A stretch of DNA of 36,500 bases from positions 1-36,500 of the forward strand of contig DVED01000174.1 of assembly GCA_015295945.1 (NCBI GenBank). Direction: 5' to 3'. A program made the position numbers and the translations under genes. The stretch is from Oscillatoriales cyanobacterium M59_W2019_021. Lineage in GTDB: Bacteria > Cyanobacteriota > Cyanobacteriia > Cyanobacteriales > Geitlerinemataceae. Shown here one piece after another: positions 25,178 through 34,818 of this stretch. Numbering within the stretch: position 1 is the first letter of the stretch; each line of letters begins with the position of its first letter. The notes under the pieces are model-generated. The model did no database searches. It saw only the letters and a program-made list of their open reading frames with translations, and was not told where the DNA came from.

Positions 25178-27676
25178 CTATGACCGAACTTGCCGAATCG
25201 GCAGCTTAATGATAAATTCTGCCCCTTCTCCCGGTCGAGAAATGCAGCGCAAGGAACCCCGATGTCGTTCTGCCACAATTTGGTAGCTAATCGAGAGTCC
25301 GATTCCCGTACCTTTGCCGACGGGTTTGGTGGTAAAAAAAGGATCGAATAACCGTCGCTGAATCTCTGCGGGAATATGTGGTCCGTTATTGGCAATGCGA
25401 ATCGAAATTCGATCGCCGTCGCTTCGTTCCGTCCGAATAGAAATCGTCGGTTGGTTGCATCCGGGTGCGATCGATCTTGCGTCTAACGGGTCGATCTCGA
25501 AGCCTAAATCTAACGCATCGAGCGCATTGGTAAGAATGTTGAGAAAGACTTGATTGAGTTGTCCGGCATCGCATTCGATCGGGGGAATTTCCCCATAGTC
25601 TCGCAACACCTGAATTTCCGGACAGCCGGGTTTGGGGGTCAAGCGATGCTGAAGCATCATCAGCGTACTTTCGAGACCTTCGTGCAAATCGGCGCGTTTG
25701 ATTCCCGTTTCATCTAAACGAGAGAACGTCCGCAGCGATCGCACGATATTCCGAATGCGCTGCGTTCCCACTTGCATCGAACCCAATAATTTGGGCAAAT
25801 CGTCTCGAACGAAATCCCAGTCCATTTCCTCCAGCTTTTCGGAAATTTCTGGTATTTCTGGAGATAATTTTTCTTGATAAATTTCTAATAATTTAAAAAT
25901 ATCTTCGATATACATTCGCGCGTGATTTAGATTTGCATGAATAAAGTTGATCGGATTATTGATCTCGTGAGCAATTCCAGCAACCAATTGTCCCAAACTA
26001 GACATTTTTTCGGTTTGAACGAGTTGCAATTGCATTTTTTGTAGTTTTAATAGTGTTTTTTCTAATTCAAAAGTTTTTTGTTGGAGTTTTTCTTCTGCTT
26101 GCTTGCGTTCAGTGATATCGGTAGCGATTCCACCAAGAGCATAGATTTCACCTGCTGCATTTTTGAGGGGAAATTCGATCGTCAAATACGTACGAACGCG
26201 ATCGCCGATTTCTACATTATGTTCGTACGTAATCGGGATTTCGAGATCGAGAATTTGCCGATCGTGTTCCTGGAAACGATCGGCAATTTTGGCGGAAAAT
26301 AACTCCAGATCGGTTTTTCCTAAAATTTCTGCGGGTTCCAAGTTTAAAACCGAGCTAATTTGACGATTGATCGTTAAATATTTTCCGTTTTTATCTTTAA
26401 TAAAGATAATAGTCGGTGTATAATCTAAAATGGCTTGCAGTCGCTGTTGCGTTTCTTCTTTAGATAATTCCGCCAGCTTGCGCTGAGTAATATCTCGGGC
26501 AACCCAAACGACTTCATTAGCTCGCAAAGGGGCAATACTGGCTTCAAACCAGACTTCCGTTTTCTCTAAGAGTAAACTGTATTCGAGATGGGTTGTTTTC
26601 TGAGAAGATAGTGTTTTTTGAATGGCTGCGAGAAATCGATCGGCAGTCTCTGACGGAAAGATATCATGAAAGGTTTTGCCAATTAATTCCGATTCGGGTT
26701 TGTATAAAAGAGAAGTCCCAGTCGGCACGATACGCAAGTAGCAGCCTTCGCAATCGAGGACTAAAATCACATCTTGCATTGCCCCGAAGAGGGTTAATAA
26801 TTCATTGTGATAGTCCCGTAAGGCGAGATCGAGTTGTTGGCGATCGGTGACATCTTCCACCATTCCCAAAATCCCGATCGGGACGCCGCTCTCGTCCGGT
26901 AACGAGATTTGATGGAGGTTCAACACAATACGACATTCGTCAGACAGCGGTTGAATTTCGATGCGATGCCGTTCGGAAATTTGGCAAGCGAGAATGCGAG
27001 CGTCCCAACGCCGAATTTTCTCCACATCTTCCAATTTCCAAGGCAGATCGCGATCGGTTTTGCCAATAATATCTTCAGGGCGTTGCAACTTCAGCAATTG
27101 TGCGAATTTCTGGTTGCAACCTCGATAGACCGAATGCCGATCCTTCCAAAAAATTGCTTGAGGCAACCGATCGATCGCCAATTTCCACCCGTCCTCCCCG
27201 AAGTTGGGGACGGCGGAGGATGGCGGTTCGATCGGTTGGAAGATCGAGATCGCGACGGGGTTTCCCGAGGCATCGTACCCGCGCGATCGTTGCGTCCTCC
27301 ACCAACCCACCCCATTCCCCGCCGGAATAGCTTCTTCGCAAACGCCGCTCGTTCCCGTCCTGAGAACGGCTTCATCTCGTTCCCAAAAGAGTGCAGCCAC
27401 ATCCGCACCGAACACCTCGCCATCGGTACGACCCACCAAAGCCTCTCGAGAGCGACCCGTCCACCGACAAAACGCCTCGTTCGCCCATACCCATCGGTGG
27501 TATTGGTCTTTAACGCCCATGGGATTGTCGAGACGATCGAAAGCCGTGTAGAGGAAGTCCCGACCGTCGGCAGGGGGGGAATCTGCCAGACAGCTTGGTG
27601 TGGAACCGATCTCCGATCGATCGATCGGAATGGATAGCCGCTGGGGATCGGTGCGAGCGTTCATTTCATCGTGCAT
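25178..27676 (-). CDS. Cytosolic multi-PAS sensor histidine kinase
   Basis: Seen: no membrane segment; four PAS-like domains (about 40-150, 165-275, 285-400, 410-530; e.g. MGVKDQYHRWVWANEAFCRW, AIFWKDRHSVYRGCNQKFAQ, IIFIKDKNGKYLTINRQI), a coiled coil (KQAEEKLQQKTFELEKTLLK), HisKA with the phospho-His in GIAHEINNPINF (about 570), and HATPase_c with N-box LTNALDAL, NNGPHIP and GKGTGIGLS. The D in the G1 box is Asn, which is common in this cyanobacterial subgroup. No response regulator or receiver is adjacent. Start: ATG with AGAGGAAA upstream. Its stop is three bases from glyK, so glyK may be co-expressed. Confidence 0.92.
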   Translation of the reverse strand: MHDEMNARTDPQRLSIPIDRSEIGSTPSCLADSPPADGRDFLYTAFDRLDNPMGVKDQYHRWVWANEAFCRWTGRSREALVGRTDGEVFGADVAALFWERDEAVLRTGTSGVCEEAIPAGNGVGWWRTQRSRGYDASGNPVAISIFQPIEPPSSAVPNFGEDGWKLAIDRLPQAIFWKDRHSVYRGCNQKFAQLLKLQRPEDIIGKTDRDLPWKLEDVEKIRRWDARILACQISERHRIEIQPLSDECRIVLNLHQISLPDESGVPIGILGMVEDVTDRQQLDLALRDYHNELLTLFGAMQDVILVLDCEGCYLRIVPTGTSLLYKPESELIGKTFHDIFPSETADRFLAAIQKTLSSQKTTHLEYSLLLEKTEVWFEASIAPLRANEVVWVARDITQRKLAELSKEETQQRLQAILDYTPTIIFIKDKNGKYLTINRQISSVLNLEPAEILGKTDLELFSAKIADRFQEHDRQILDLEIPITYEHNVEIGDRVRTYLTIEFPLKNAAGEIYALGGIATDITERKQAEEKLQQKTFELEKTLLKLQKMQLQLVQTEKMSSLGQLVAGIAHEINNPINFIHANLNHARMYIEDIFKLLEIYQEKLSPEIPEISEKLEEMDWDFVRDDLPKLLGSMQVGTQRIRNIVRSLRTFSRLDETGIKRADLHEGLESTLMMLQHRLTPKPGCPEIQVLRDYGEIPPIECDAGQLNQVFLNILTNALDALDLGFEIDPLDARSIAPGCNQPTISIRTERSDGDRISIRIANNGPHIPAEIQRRLFDPFFTTKPVGKGTGIGLSISYQIVAERHRGSLRCISRPGEGAEFIIKLPIRQVRS

Positions 27677-27863
27677 GAATCGTTTCCTCTGCTAGCCGCG
27701 CAGCGTGACGCACTTAGTGCTAAATGCCGATCCGTCGGGAGTCTCAGAATCGAGTTCGAGAGCGTTCGCGGAGGGCGAGCGAGGTGGTCCGTGCCGTAGC
27801 CCACGATCGTATACACTGACGCTATCACCTATTATCCGGACAGATCTGCCGAGTTGCCCTCCT

Positions 27864-28802
27864 CTATGACTCGACTTCCGGCGCGATCGTTTCGGGTTTC
27901 GGCGTCCGTTCCATCAAAGCCGATACAGCTTCCTCCGCCGAAATCCGACCTTCGAGCAAGCGATAAACTTGATAGGAAATCGGCACTTCAATCCCGTGCT
28001 GGCGAGCCAATTCGATGAGGACTCGGGTGGTATTGACCCCCTCCGCCGTCCGTTTGACTTCGGCGAGGACGCTTTGCAGGGGTTTTCCCTGAGCCAAACC
28101 GTACCCCACGCGATAGTTGCGGCTGAGGGCGCTGTTACAGGTTGCCAGCAAATCTCCCAATCCCGACAGTCCCCAAAAGGTTTCCGGAGCCGCGCCTAAT
28201 GCCGTTCCCACGCGGACGATTTCCAGCAAACCCCGCGTTAACAGTGCCGATTTGGCATTGGTGCCCAATTGCATGCCATCGCAAGCTCCGGCGGCGATCG
28301 CCATGACGTTTTTCAACGTTCCGCCCAATTCCGTTCCCAGGGGATCGGTATTGGTGTAGACGCGGAAAATATCCGAGGAAAAGAGGGTTTGAATGCGCTC
28401 GGCGGCGTCTAAATCGTTGCTGGCAGCGATCGCCGCCGCCGGCAGTCCGTCTTCGATTTCTTCCGAGAGATTGGGACCGGACAGGACGACCACCGGGCGT
28501 TCGGGAAATGCCTCTTGCCAGATTTGGGAGGGGGTGCGTGCCGTTTTCGGGTCGAGTCCCTTGGTTGCCGTAACGATGATGGTGCGATCGGGTAAGGTGC
28601 AGTTTCGCAACTTGGGAACCGTTTCAGTGACACCTTTCATGGAGATTGCCGACAGCAGCACGTCGGCATGGGCGGCGGCATCTTCTAAGGTCAATGCGCT
28701 GCGACGCGACCACAAGCGGACGAGGTGTCCCTGTTGCAGTGCGAGTTGGGCGAGCGCCGACCCCCAGGCTCCGGCGCCTAAAATCGTAACAGTTTCAGTC
28801 AT
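27864..28802 (-). CDS. gpsA: NAD(P)H-dependent glycerol-3-phosphate dehydrogenase
   Basis: GpsA reduces dihydroxyacetone phosphate to sn-glycerol 3-phosphate for lipid synthesis. Seen: VTILGAGAWGSALAQLALQQ (Rossmann), SRRSALTLEDAAAHADVLLS, TATKGLDP, VVVLSGPNLSEEIEDGLPAA, GGTLKNVMAIAAGACDGMQL, NAKSALLTRGLLEI, FWGLSGLGDLLATCNSALSR and EGVNTTRVLIELARQHG. Length 312 is slightly short, as in cyanobacterial members. The upstream 28803-29056 gap holds repeat-type and tRNA-free sequence. Confidence 0.95.
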   Translation of the reverse strand: MTETVTILGAGAWGSALAQLALQQGHLVRLWSRRSALTLEDAAAHADVLLSAISMKGVTETVPKLRNCTLPDRTIIVTATKGLDPKTARTPSQIWQEAFPERPVVVLSGPNLSEEIEDGLPAAAIAASNDLDAAERIQTLFSSDIFRVYTNTDPLGTELGGTLKNVMAIAAGACDGMQLGTNAKSALLTRGLLEIVRVGTALGAAPETFWGLSGLGDLLATCNSALSRNYRVGYGLAQGKPLQSVLAEVKRTAEGVNTTRVLIELARQHGIEVPISYQVYRLLEGRISAEEAVSALMERTPKPETIAPEVES

Positions 28803-28989
28803 ATCGCAATTAGCAGTTAGCTTTTAGCAATTAGTCAGAACGATTGCATGGCGGTTTAGTCCTTGTCTGGCTTGGGTTTACGAGTGTTTGGCCCAGGAAT
28901 GCCACCCGATCGCTCGCGTCTCGGACATGCAACCTTACCGCTGGGAATCGGCGAGCGCGTGCTGGGGTGAGGAGGTAACTCGATGAGGG

Positions 28990-29055
28990 ATGTTCGGCTC
29001 TGACATCGCGACCCAATTTTCCAATTACCCATTATCCATTATCCATTACCCATTT
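28990..29055. repeat. STRR-type repeats after the EAL gene
   Basis: ACCCAATTTTCCAATTACCC, ATTATCCATTATCCATTACC; on the minus strand this is the G-type form directly after the GGDEF-EAL stop. Just before gpsA (28803-28835) are AATTAGCAGTTAGC-like units, C-type on the gpsA strand. Confidence 0.75.
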
Positions 29056-29056
29056 C

Positions 29057-31552
29057 TTAGGTTAATTTTACCTTCTCGATTCCCATAAACACCGATCCGT
29101 TGCGAAGAAATTCGAGAGCGCGATCGCCCGATAATGCCGAACTAAAAAAATTACCTTGGACGAGATCGCAATGAATGGATTTGAGAAATTCGAGTTGTTC
29201 TGGGGTTTCCACGCCTTCGGCAAGAACGAGTAAATTCAGCCCGCGACCGAGGGCTAAAATGGTTTTGGCGATCGCGGCAACTCGAGAATTTTGGGGTGCG
29301 TTTGCCACCAACGATCGATCGATTTTAATGACATTGAGGGGCAACTGTTCCACCGCACTCAAACACGAATACCCCGTGCCAAAATCGTCCAGGGCGACCG
29401 TCACGCCCATGGCTTGAAAGTCTTGCAAAATTCCCACCGTCAGATCGAGATTCTGCACCGCCACGCTTTCGGTAATTTCCAGTTCCAAATCCCGAGGATT
29501 CATGCGCGTATCGTGCAAAATCTTGGCGATTTTAGACACTAAATCCGGCTGTAATTGTCGCGCCGATAAGTTGACGGCGACGCGCACCGGAAGAATGCCG
29601 CTTTGCATCCACGATCGCTGCTGGAGACACGCCGTTTGCAGCACCCATTCGCCGATCTCGGAGATCGAACCCGTTTCTTCTGCCAGGGAAATAAACCGAT
29701 CGGGATGTAATACCCCAAGCGTGGGATGATGCCAGCGAATCAAGGCTTCCATCCCCACAATTTGCCCCGTCGTCAGATCGATTTGCGGCTGGTAATCCAA
29801 CCAAAATTCGTTCCGAACCGAGGCTTTGCGCAAGTCGGTTTCCAAGACCAATTGCGCCAGCGCCAACCGCTTCATGTCCGAGGCATAAAATTGATAGGAG
29901 TTTTGACGGGATTGCTTGGCTTGGGAGAGGGCAATTTCGGCATTTTTCAGCAGTGCTGCTGCCGTATTGCCATCTGTGGGCGCGATCGCCACACCCAAAC
30001 TCGCCGTGATATAAATTTCGCGATCGTCGAGACAAAAAGGGTGGGAAAAAGCGGTTAACACGCTTTGGACGATGCGGGTCAGTTCTTCGATGCTGCTGCG
30101 ATCGAGCAGGAAAATAAAGCGATCGTCGCCCCAACGCGCCAAACAGGAAAAAGATGGCAATTGAGCTTGCAGGCGTTGGGTAACGTCCAGCAGCAAGCGA
30201 TCGCCGACGGCGTGACCGAGGGTATAGTTCACTCGTTTGAACCCATTGAGATCGAGGATGGCGACGGCTAAGACGGACGGATCGCGGCGGGTGCGACGCA
30301 AAGCGCGATCAAGTTGCAACTCGAACTGTTTGCGATTGGGCAAGCGCGTTAGGATATCGTGAGAGGCTTGGTAGTCGAGGGCAAACTGCACTTGCCCCGA
30401 AAGCCACCCGAGATAGACGTACAGGCTTGCCGACTGCACGAAGCGCAGGTCTGCCGCACTCCAAGAGAGCGTGTCTTCTTCTTGAGGTACGTCGCTACCG
30501 TGGGAAAACTGGGAGCGTTGGGGAGCGACGGCTGACTGCGGACTGGATGTGGACGATCGAAACACGCTCAGATAACCCGCGCATCGCTCCCCACCGTCTA
30601 AGGAAATGGTGGCGATCGAGCGGATGGCGGTCGAGGCGAAAACTTGAGTGAGGGGTTGCGGCAAGGTGCCGGGGTGAAAATCGGCAACGATGAACGGAAA
30701 AGGGATGTTGCGGCAACCGCAGATGATATTGGGTTGGCGACTCTCCTTCGCAGACGCTTTGCGATCGCCATCGTCGGGCTTCGTTCTAAAAAACTCGCAG
30801 GTTTTCCCAGCCGAGATCCAGGCTTGCCAATTGGGATTGGCTTCCAGTTGGGGATCTGTGGGTTGTTCGCCCCAGACGTACAATTGAGCGGATCGCTCGG
30901 CATTGGCTTCGGTCTGGAGGTACAAGCGACCGCCAATTCCTCCGACTGCGGAGATTGTCTCTTCTAAAACTCGCTGGAGACTGCGCGGATCGTTGTCGGA
31001 CAGCCGCAGAATAGAGCCGATGCGACCGATCGCTCGTACGTGTCGGGTTTGCTGCCGAACGGTTCCCCGCAGTTCGCATCGTTCGATGGCGATGGCGATT
31101 AGATCGACCAACATCGGGAGCAGTTGTTGGATAACAGGCGACAGATTTCGGTTGCCCTGGCTCTCGATCCGCATGCTGCCCCACTCTCGATCGAGTAAGG
31201 ACAGGGGCAATACCAGCGAACGCTGCTCTTCGGCAGACGAGATCGATCGTTCGGTCGAGGTGGCTAGCGCATGGCTAACTCTTCTCCCGTATTCGCCAGA
31301 CAACACTTCGATCTCTTCGAGATGGCGAGCAGATGGCGACAGAACCGAGCCATGGTTGCCGTGGGACTCTGCCACAATCTCGCGGCTACCATCCGCTGCC
31401 CATCGGCTAATTTGCACTAGATCGACATCTAAAATACCCTGAATTTCGCACGCTGCGCTCGTCAACAGCGCTTTCAGATCGTCTGAATTTTGCTGAATTC
31501 TATCGGTAATTCGAGGCAGTAGACTGGTAACACGATACAGATCTTGGGTCAT
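29057..31552 (-). CDS. GAF-GAF-GGDEF-EAL protein, probable c-di-GMP phosphodiesterase
   Basis: Seen: two GAF-like sensor domains (about 25-170 and 185-390), a GGDEF domain (RLPNRKQFELQLDRAL, AVAILDLNGFKRVNYTLGH) whose signature reads RWGDDRF, so GGDEF is degenerate and cyclase activity unlikely, and an EAL domain with EALIRW, ELEITES, ALDDFGTGYS, IKIDRS, LVLAEGVET and QGNFFS, all present. Inference: a phosphodiesterase in which the GGDEF domain may bind GTP or guide regulation. No membrane segment. Both GAFs suggest small-ligand or chromophore sensing, but no conserved bilin Cys is evident. Long gap upstream. Confidence 0.9.
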   Translation of the reverse strand: MTQDLYRVTSLLPRITDRIQQNSDDLKALLTSAACEIQGILDVDLVQISRWAADGSREIVAESHGNHGSVLSPSARHLEEIEVLSGEYGRRVSHALATSTERSISSAEEQRSLVLPLSLLDREWGSMRIESQGNRNLSPVIQQLLPMLVDLIAIAIERCELRGTVRQQTRHVRAIGRIGSILRLSDNDPRSLQRVLEETISAVGGIGGRLYLQTEANAERSAQLYVWGEQPTDPQLEANPNWQAWISAGKTCEFFRTKPDDGDRKASAKESRQPNIICGCRNIPFPFIVADFHPGTLPQPLTQVFASTAIRSIATISLDGGERCAGYLSVFRSSTSSPQSAVAPQRSQFSHGSDVPQEEDTLSWSAADLRFVQSASLYVYLGWLSGQVQFALDYQASHDILTRLPNRKQFELQLDRALRRTRRDPSVLAVAILDLNGFKRVNYTLGHAVGDRLLLDVTQRLQAQLPSFSCLARWGDDRFIFLLDRSSIEELTRIVQSVLTAFSHPFCLDDREIYITASLGVAIAPTDGNTAAALLKNAEIALSQAKQSRQNSYQFYASDMKRLALAQLVLETDLRKASVRNEFWLDYQPQIDLTTGQIVGMEALIRWHHPTLGVLHPDRFISLAEETGSISEIGEWVLQTACLQQRSWMQSGILPVRVAVNLSARQLQPDLVSKIAKILHDTRMNPRDLELEITESVAVQNLDLTVGILQDFQAMGVTVALDDFGTGYSCLSAVEQLPLNVIKIDRSLVANAPQNSRVAAIAKTILALGRGLNLLVLAEGVETPEQLEFLKSIHCDLVQGNFFSSALSGDRALEFLRNGSVFMGIEKVKLT

Positions 31553-32528
31553 TTGAATATGCAGACAAAATGGGGTAACTCAAGCCAAGTTACTCATGGA
31601 GACGATCGAGATCTGCGCTACCCAAGTTTTCGTTTCTAGCTCGTTAGATCGGATCCATCCGAAATCGTCAATCTCTCTCCACTTCTTTTTATCATAATGC
31701 CCTAACCGTTTTTGCCGAAACGGAACGAGGCTCGCACGAGCGGATGATGGAAACGATCGTTTCCGCGTAGTTGCCATTCAAGCCCGATCTCCAGTGCGCT
31801 CGGTGATCGAGGTCGGAACTTTCCCAGAGACAAAGTTCGTCTCGATCCCAGTCCAAAATTATGACGTTTCATCACATTCTTGAATATGCGTATTTACACT
31901 GAATGTATCAGTATTTTAAGTGTTTTCACCTAAGTGATATTGGGATGAATTGGGGCATTGTTATATTTTTTGCATCTATTTTAGAGTCTTTTTTTAGACG
32001 AACGCCTGCCAAACTTTGCGATAAATCTTCTCAACCCTCGACTCGGGAATGACCCGAACGCGCTCGGTAAAATTGACAGATCGATTTCGCCTGTCTGCGG
32101 GACGATCCCCTTCTCAAAAGGACTCAATGATACCGCCCCAAATTTCTAGATTGTTTGACGATCGAACCCCTCAATTTAAGCACGGACTCCGCGATCGTAC
32201 TGAAGCGATCGACACTCTTTATATCGCTCTCCCTGAAAAATTCAGTGCGCTTTCCCTCAATTTCCAAAAACCGCGCAAAGCATCCCAAAAAGAATCTGTA
32301 TAATACCCAATTACAAGAGAACCCAACCCGGAAAACTTCCCATAATTTGCCTGAAGGGTGCATTGGCAGGATGTAAAGCAAATTATTGCTCCCGCATCGT
32401 CTTCAAAATCATTGGCAACAGGCTAAGCGATCTCCTCGAATTCGACTTCGGGGAAACGCAATCGCACGATCGCGTAGCGACTCCTACGGAGTATCGCGGC
32501 AAACCTCTAGAATTCAACCCATCTGACC
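31553..32528. other. Gene-poor 1-kb gap upstream of the EAL and carotenoid oxygenase genes
   Basis: Small frames exist (a 65-residue one on minus at 31580-31777, an 84-residue one on plus at 32049-32303) but show no family features, start signals or codon bias, and are not called. 31870-32010 is AT-rich and may hold divergent promoters. 32470-32500 carries CGCGTAGCGACTCCTACGGA, which resembles a dispersed cyanobacterial repeat unit. A 16-base palindrome is at 31749. Confidence 0.4.
31749..31764. promoter_or_regulatory. Perfect 16-base palindrome GGAAACGATCGTTTCC
   Basis: Uninterrupted dyad with a central CGATCG, 197 bases upstream of the minus-strand EAL gene. Could be a dimeric regulator operator or an extended HIP1-like site; no regulator gene is adjacent. 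Confidence 0.3.
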
Positions 32529-34044
32529 ATGCAAGTTATCGATACTATTTCCTCCCCCCCAAGCTAGCATTAAAAATCGAGCCTGGGCAAAAGCGATCGC
32601 TCATACCGGAGTCGAATTTGCTCCCACCCCCCTCGCCCCCGTTTCCGGTCGCATTCCGCCGGGACTGCGCGGTTCTCTCTATCGCAACGGTCCCGCCCGT
32701 TTGGAACGGGGCGGACGGCGCGTCGGTCACTGGTTCGACGGCGACGGGGCAATGTTGGGCGTTCACTTCCGCGACAACGGCGCAACGGGGGTGTATCGCT
32801 TCGTCAAAACCGAGGGCTACCTCGCCGACGAAGCTGCCGGAACCCTCACCTGCGGCAGTTACGGCACGATCGACCCCAACCCCCAACTCAGTGCGCTGTT
32901 CAAACCCATTCGCAAACTCCTGAAAAATCCAGCCAGCGTCTCGGCATTGCCCCTGGACGATCGCCTTTTGGCACTGTGGGATCAGGGACATCCCTACGTT
33001 CTCGACCTCGAAACCCTAGAAACGCGGGGAGAAGATACCCTGGGACAACTCGACGATGGTCAAGCTTACGCCGCCCACTACAAGCGGGACGGACGCACTG
33101 GAGAGATTTATAGTTTCGGCATCACCTACGATTTGCATCCCGCCCTCAACGTTTATGCCAGCGACCCTACGGGACAAATTCGCCAACAAACGGCGATCGA
33201 CCTGCATTGTTTGCCCCTGGTTCACGATTTCATCCTCGCCGGACCGTATCTGGTATTTTTCATCTCCCCCGTCCGCTTGAACCCCTTTCCCGTTCTCGCG
33301 TATCAGAAATCTTTCGGAGATTGTCTGGGGTGGCATCCGGAACTGGGAACCCAAATTTTAGTTCTCGATCGCTACAGTTTGCGCGTCATCTCCCGAGGGG
33401 AAACCGATCCCTGGTTTCAGTGGCACTTCGGCAACGGTTACGTGGATGCCGACGGTTGCATCGTTGCCGACATGGTGCGCTACGAGGACTTTGCCACCAA
33501 CGAGTACCTCAAAGAAGTGGGATTGCTGAATATCCAAACTGCCGCACCCGGAACCCTCTGGCAAGTGCGACTCGATCCGCAGTCGGCAACGGTGCGGGAG
33601 GCGGTGGAAGTGCTGCCCCTCGGCGGCGAGTTTCCCGTCGTCAACCTGCAAGAGGTGGGATATTATTCGCGGTATACGTACCTTTCGACGTACCGTCCGG
33701 GGGCGGATGTGGGACGGGATTTGTGGGGGACGATCGCCCGATTCGACTCCGAAACCGGAGACGCGACGATCGCCGACATTGGCGAAAATTGCTACGCCAC
33801 CGAACCCGTTCGCGCACCGGACGTTCTCGATCCCGATCGGGGTTGGATTTTGACGGTGGTGTTCGACGGCGATCGCGAAACCAGCGAGGTGTGGATCTTT
33901 GATGGCGATCGCCTCGACGACGAACCCGTTTGCAAATTGGCGCTACCCGGAATTATCCCCATCAGCTATCACGGAACTTGGAGGATGGGTCATGGGTCAT
34001 GGTGCGTTTCGCTCTCGCTCAACACACCCTACAATTTTGAATAA
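32529..34044 (+). CDS. Carotenoid cleavage oxygenase, frame broken at a C7 run near its start
   Basis: Seen: ATG at 32529 begins MQVIDTISSPPS then meets TAG at 32565; the rest of the gene runs in another frame from about 32560, with no ATG, GTG or TTG before 32701. Removing one base from C7 (32554-32560) joins them as MQVIDTISSPQASIKNRAWA, a natural N-terminus. The body has LYRNGPARLERGG, GHWFDGDGAM, four iron His (AAHYKRD, LVHDF, QWHFGNG, SYHGTW) and the usual seven-blade propeller pattern. It likely cleaves apocarotenoids or carotenoids with O2. The last ~20 residues after HGTW come from an intergenic repeat (GATGGGTCATGGGTCATGG), overrunning the normal end. Pseudogene, phase-variable gene or sequencing error. 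Confidence 0.85.
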
Positions 34045-34077
34045 CCCATTCCCAACTCCCAACCCCCAATCCCAAAT
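33983..34077. repeat. STRR-type island overlapping the carotenoid oxygenase 3' end
   Basis: GGATGGGTCATGGGTCATGG lies inside the reading frame right after the HGTW codons; then, up to the next ATG, CCCATTCCCAACTCCC and AACCCCCAATCCCAAAT (C-type). Confidence 0.75.
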
Positions 34078-34818
34078 ATGACCGAATTTGCCATCAAAAC
34101 CGATCGCGTTCAAATTCCCAACGGCGATCTTCTTATCGACGCCTATCTCGCCCAACCCGAGGCGGAGGGAACTTTTGGAGCGATCGTCGTTTTTCAGGAA
34201 ATCTTCGGTGTCAACGCCCATATTCGCGAGGTAACAGAACGAATTGCCCGACAGGGGTATGTGGCGATCGCCCCTGCTCTCTACCAACGCCTCGCCCCCG
34301 GTTTCGAGGTGGGTTATACCGATGCTGATGTCGTTTTGGGACGGGAATATAAAGTCCAAACCCAAGCCTCCGAACTTCTCAGCGACACCCAAGCGACGAT
34401 CGACTATCTGAAAACCCTACCCTCGGTTCGTCCCCAATTTGGGACGATCGGATTTTGCTTCGGCGGTCACGTGGCTTACCTCGCCGCCACTTTACCCGAA
34501 ATCGCCGCTACTGCTTCCTTTTATGGGGCGGGAATTGCCACGATGTGTCCCGGAGAAGAGGAACCGACGATCGCCCGCACTCCCCAGATTTCGGGAACTC
34601 TCTACGCCTTTTTCGGCACGGAAGATCCCCTAATTCCCTTAGAAGAGGTCGATCGCATCGAAGCCGCCTTAACCCAGCACCAAATTCCCCACCGAATTTT
34701 CCGGTACGACGGCGCAAATCACGGCTTCTTCTGCAACGCCCGCAGCAGCTACAATGCAGACGCGGCAGCAGACGCTTGGCAACACGTCTTGCAACTGTTT
34801 GCCGAGAAGCTCAAATAG
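34078..34818 (+). CDS. Dienelactone hydrolase family protein
   Basis: Seen: an alpha/beta hydrolase of 246 residues: IVVFQEIFGVNAHIREVTER, GYVAIAPALYQR, TIGFCFGGHVAYLAA with Cys as nucleophile (G-x-C-x-G-G), FFGTEDPLIPLEEV (Asp) and YDGANHGFFCNARSSYNADA (His). The Cys-Asp-His triad is complete. Substrate unknown; cyanobacterial members are not tied to chloroaromatic breakdown. The start abuts a repeat island, but ATGACCGAATTT fits the family's short N-terminus. Confidence 0.92.
   Translation: MTEFAIKTDRVQIPNGDLLIDAYLAQPEAEGTFGAIVVFQEIFGVNAHIREVTERIARQGYVAIAPALYQRLAPGFEVGYTDADVVLGREYKVQTQASELLSDTQATIDYLKTLPSVRPQFGTIGFCFGGHVAYLAATLPEIAATASFYGAGIATMCPGEEEPTIARTPQISGTLYAFFGTEDPLIPLEEVDRIEAALTQHQIPHRIFRYDGANHGFFCNARSSYNADAAADAWQHVLQLFAEKLK

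Noticed and set aside
25360-25400. Inactive kinase because the G1 box reads NNGPHI
   Set aside because: This Asn form is common in the cyanobacterial PAS-kinase group as I recall it, and the other ATP-binding boxes are intact.
26909-27637. 242-residue plus-strand ORF opposite the histidine kinase
   Set aside because: Antisense shadow; the minus-strand frame has clear PAS domains.
31580-31777. 65-residue minus-strand ORF just upstream of the EAL gene
   Set aside because: Basic, low-complexity N-terminus and no recognisable domain; more likely leader sequence.
32049-32303. 84-residue plus-strand ORF in the long gap
   Set aside because: No family motif, no clear ribosome site, biased toward random composition; lies in a region with many stops in other frames.
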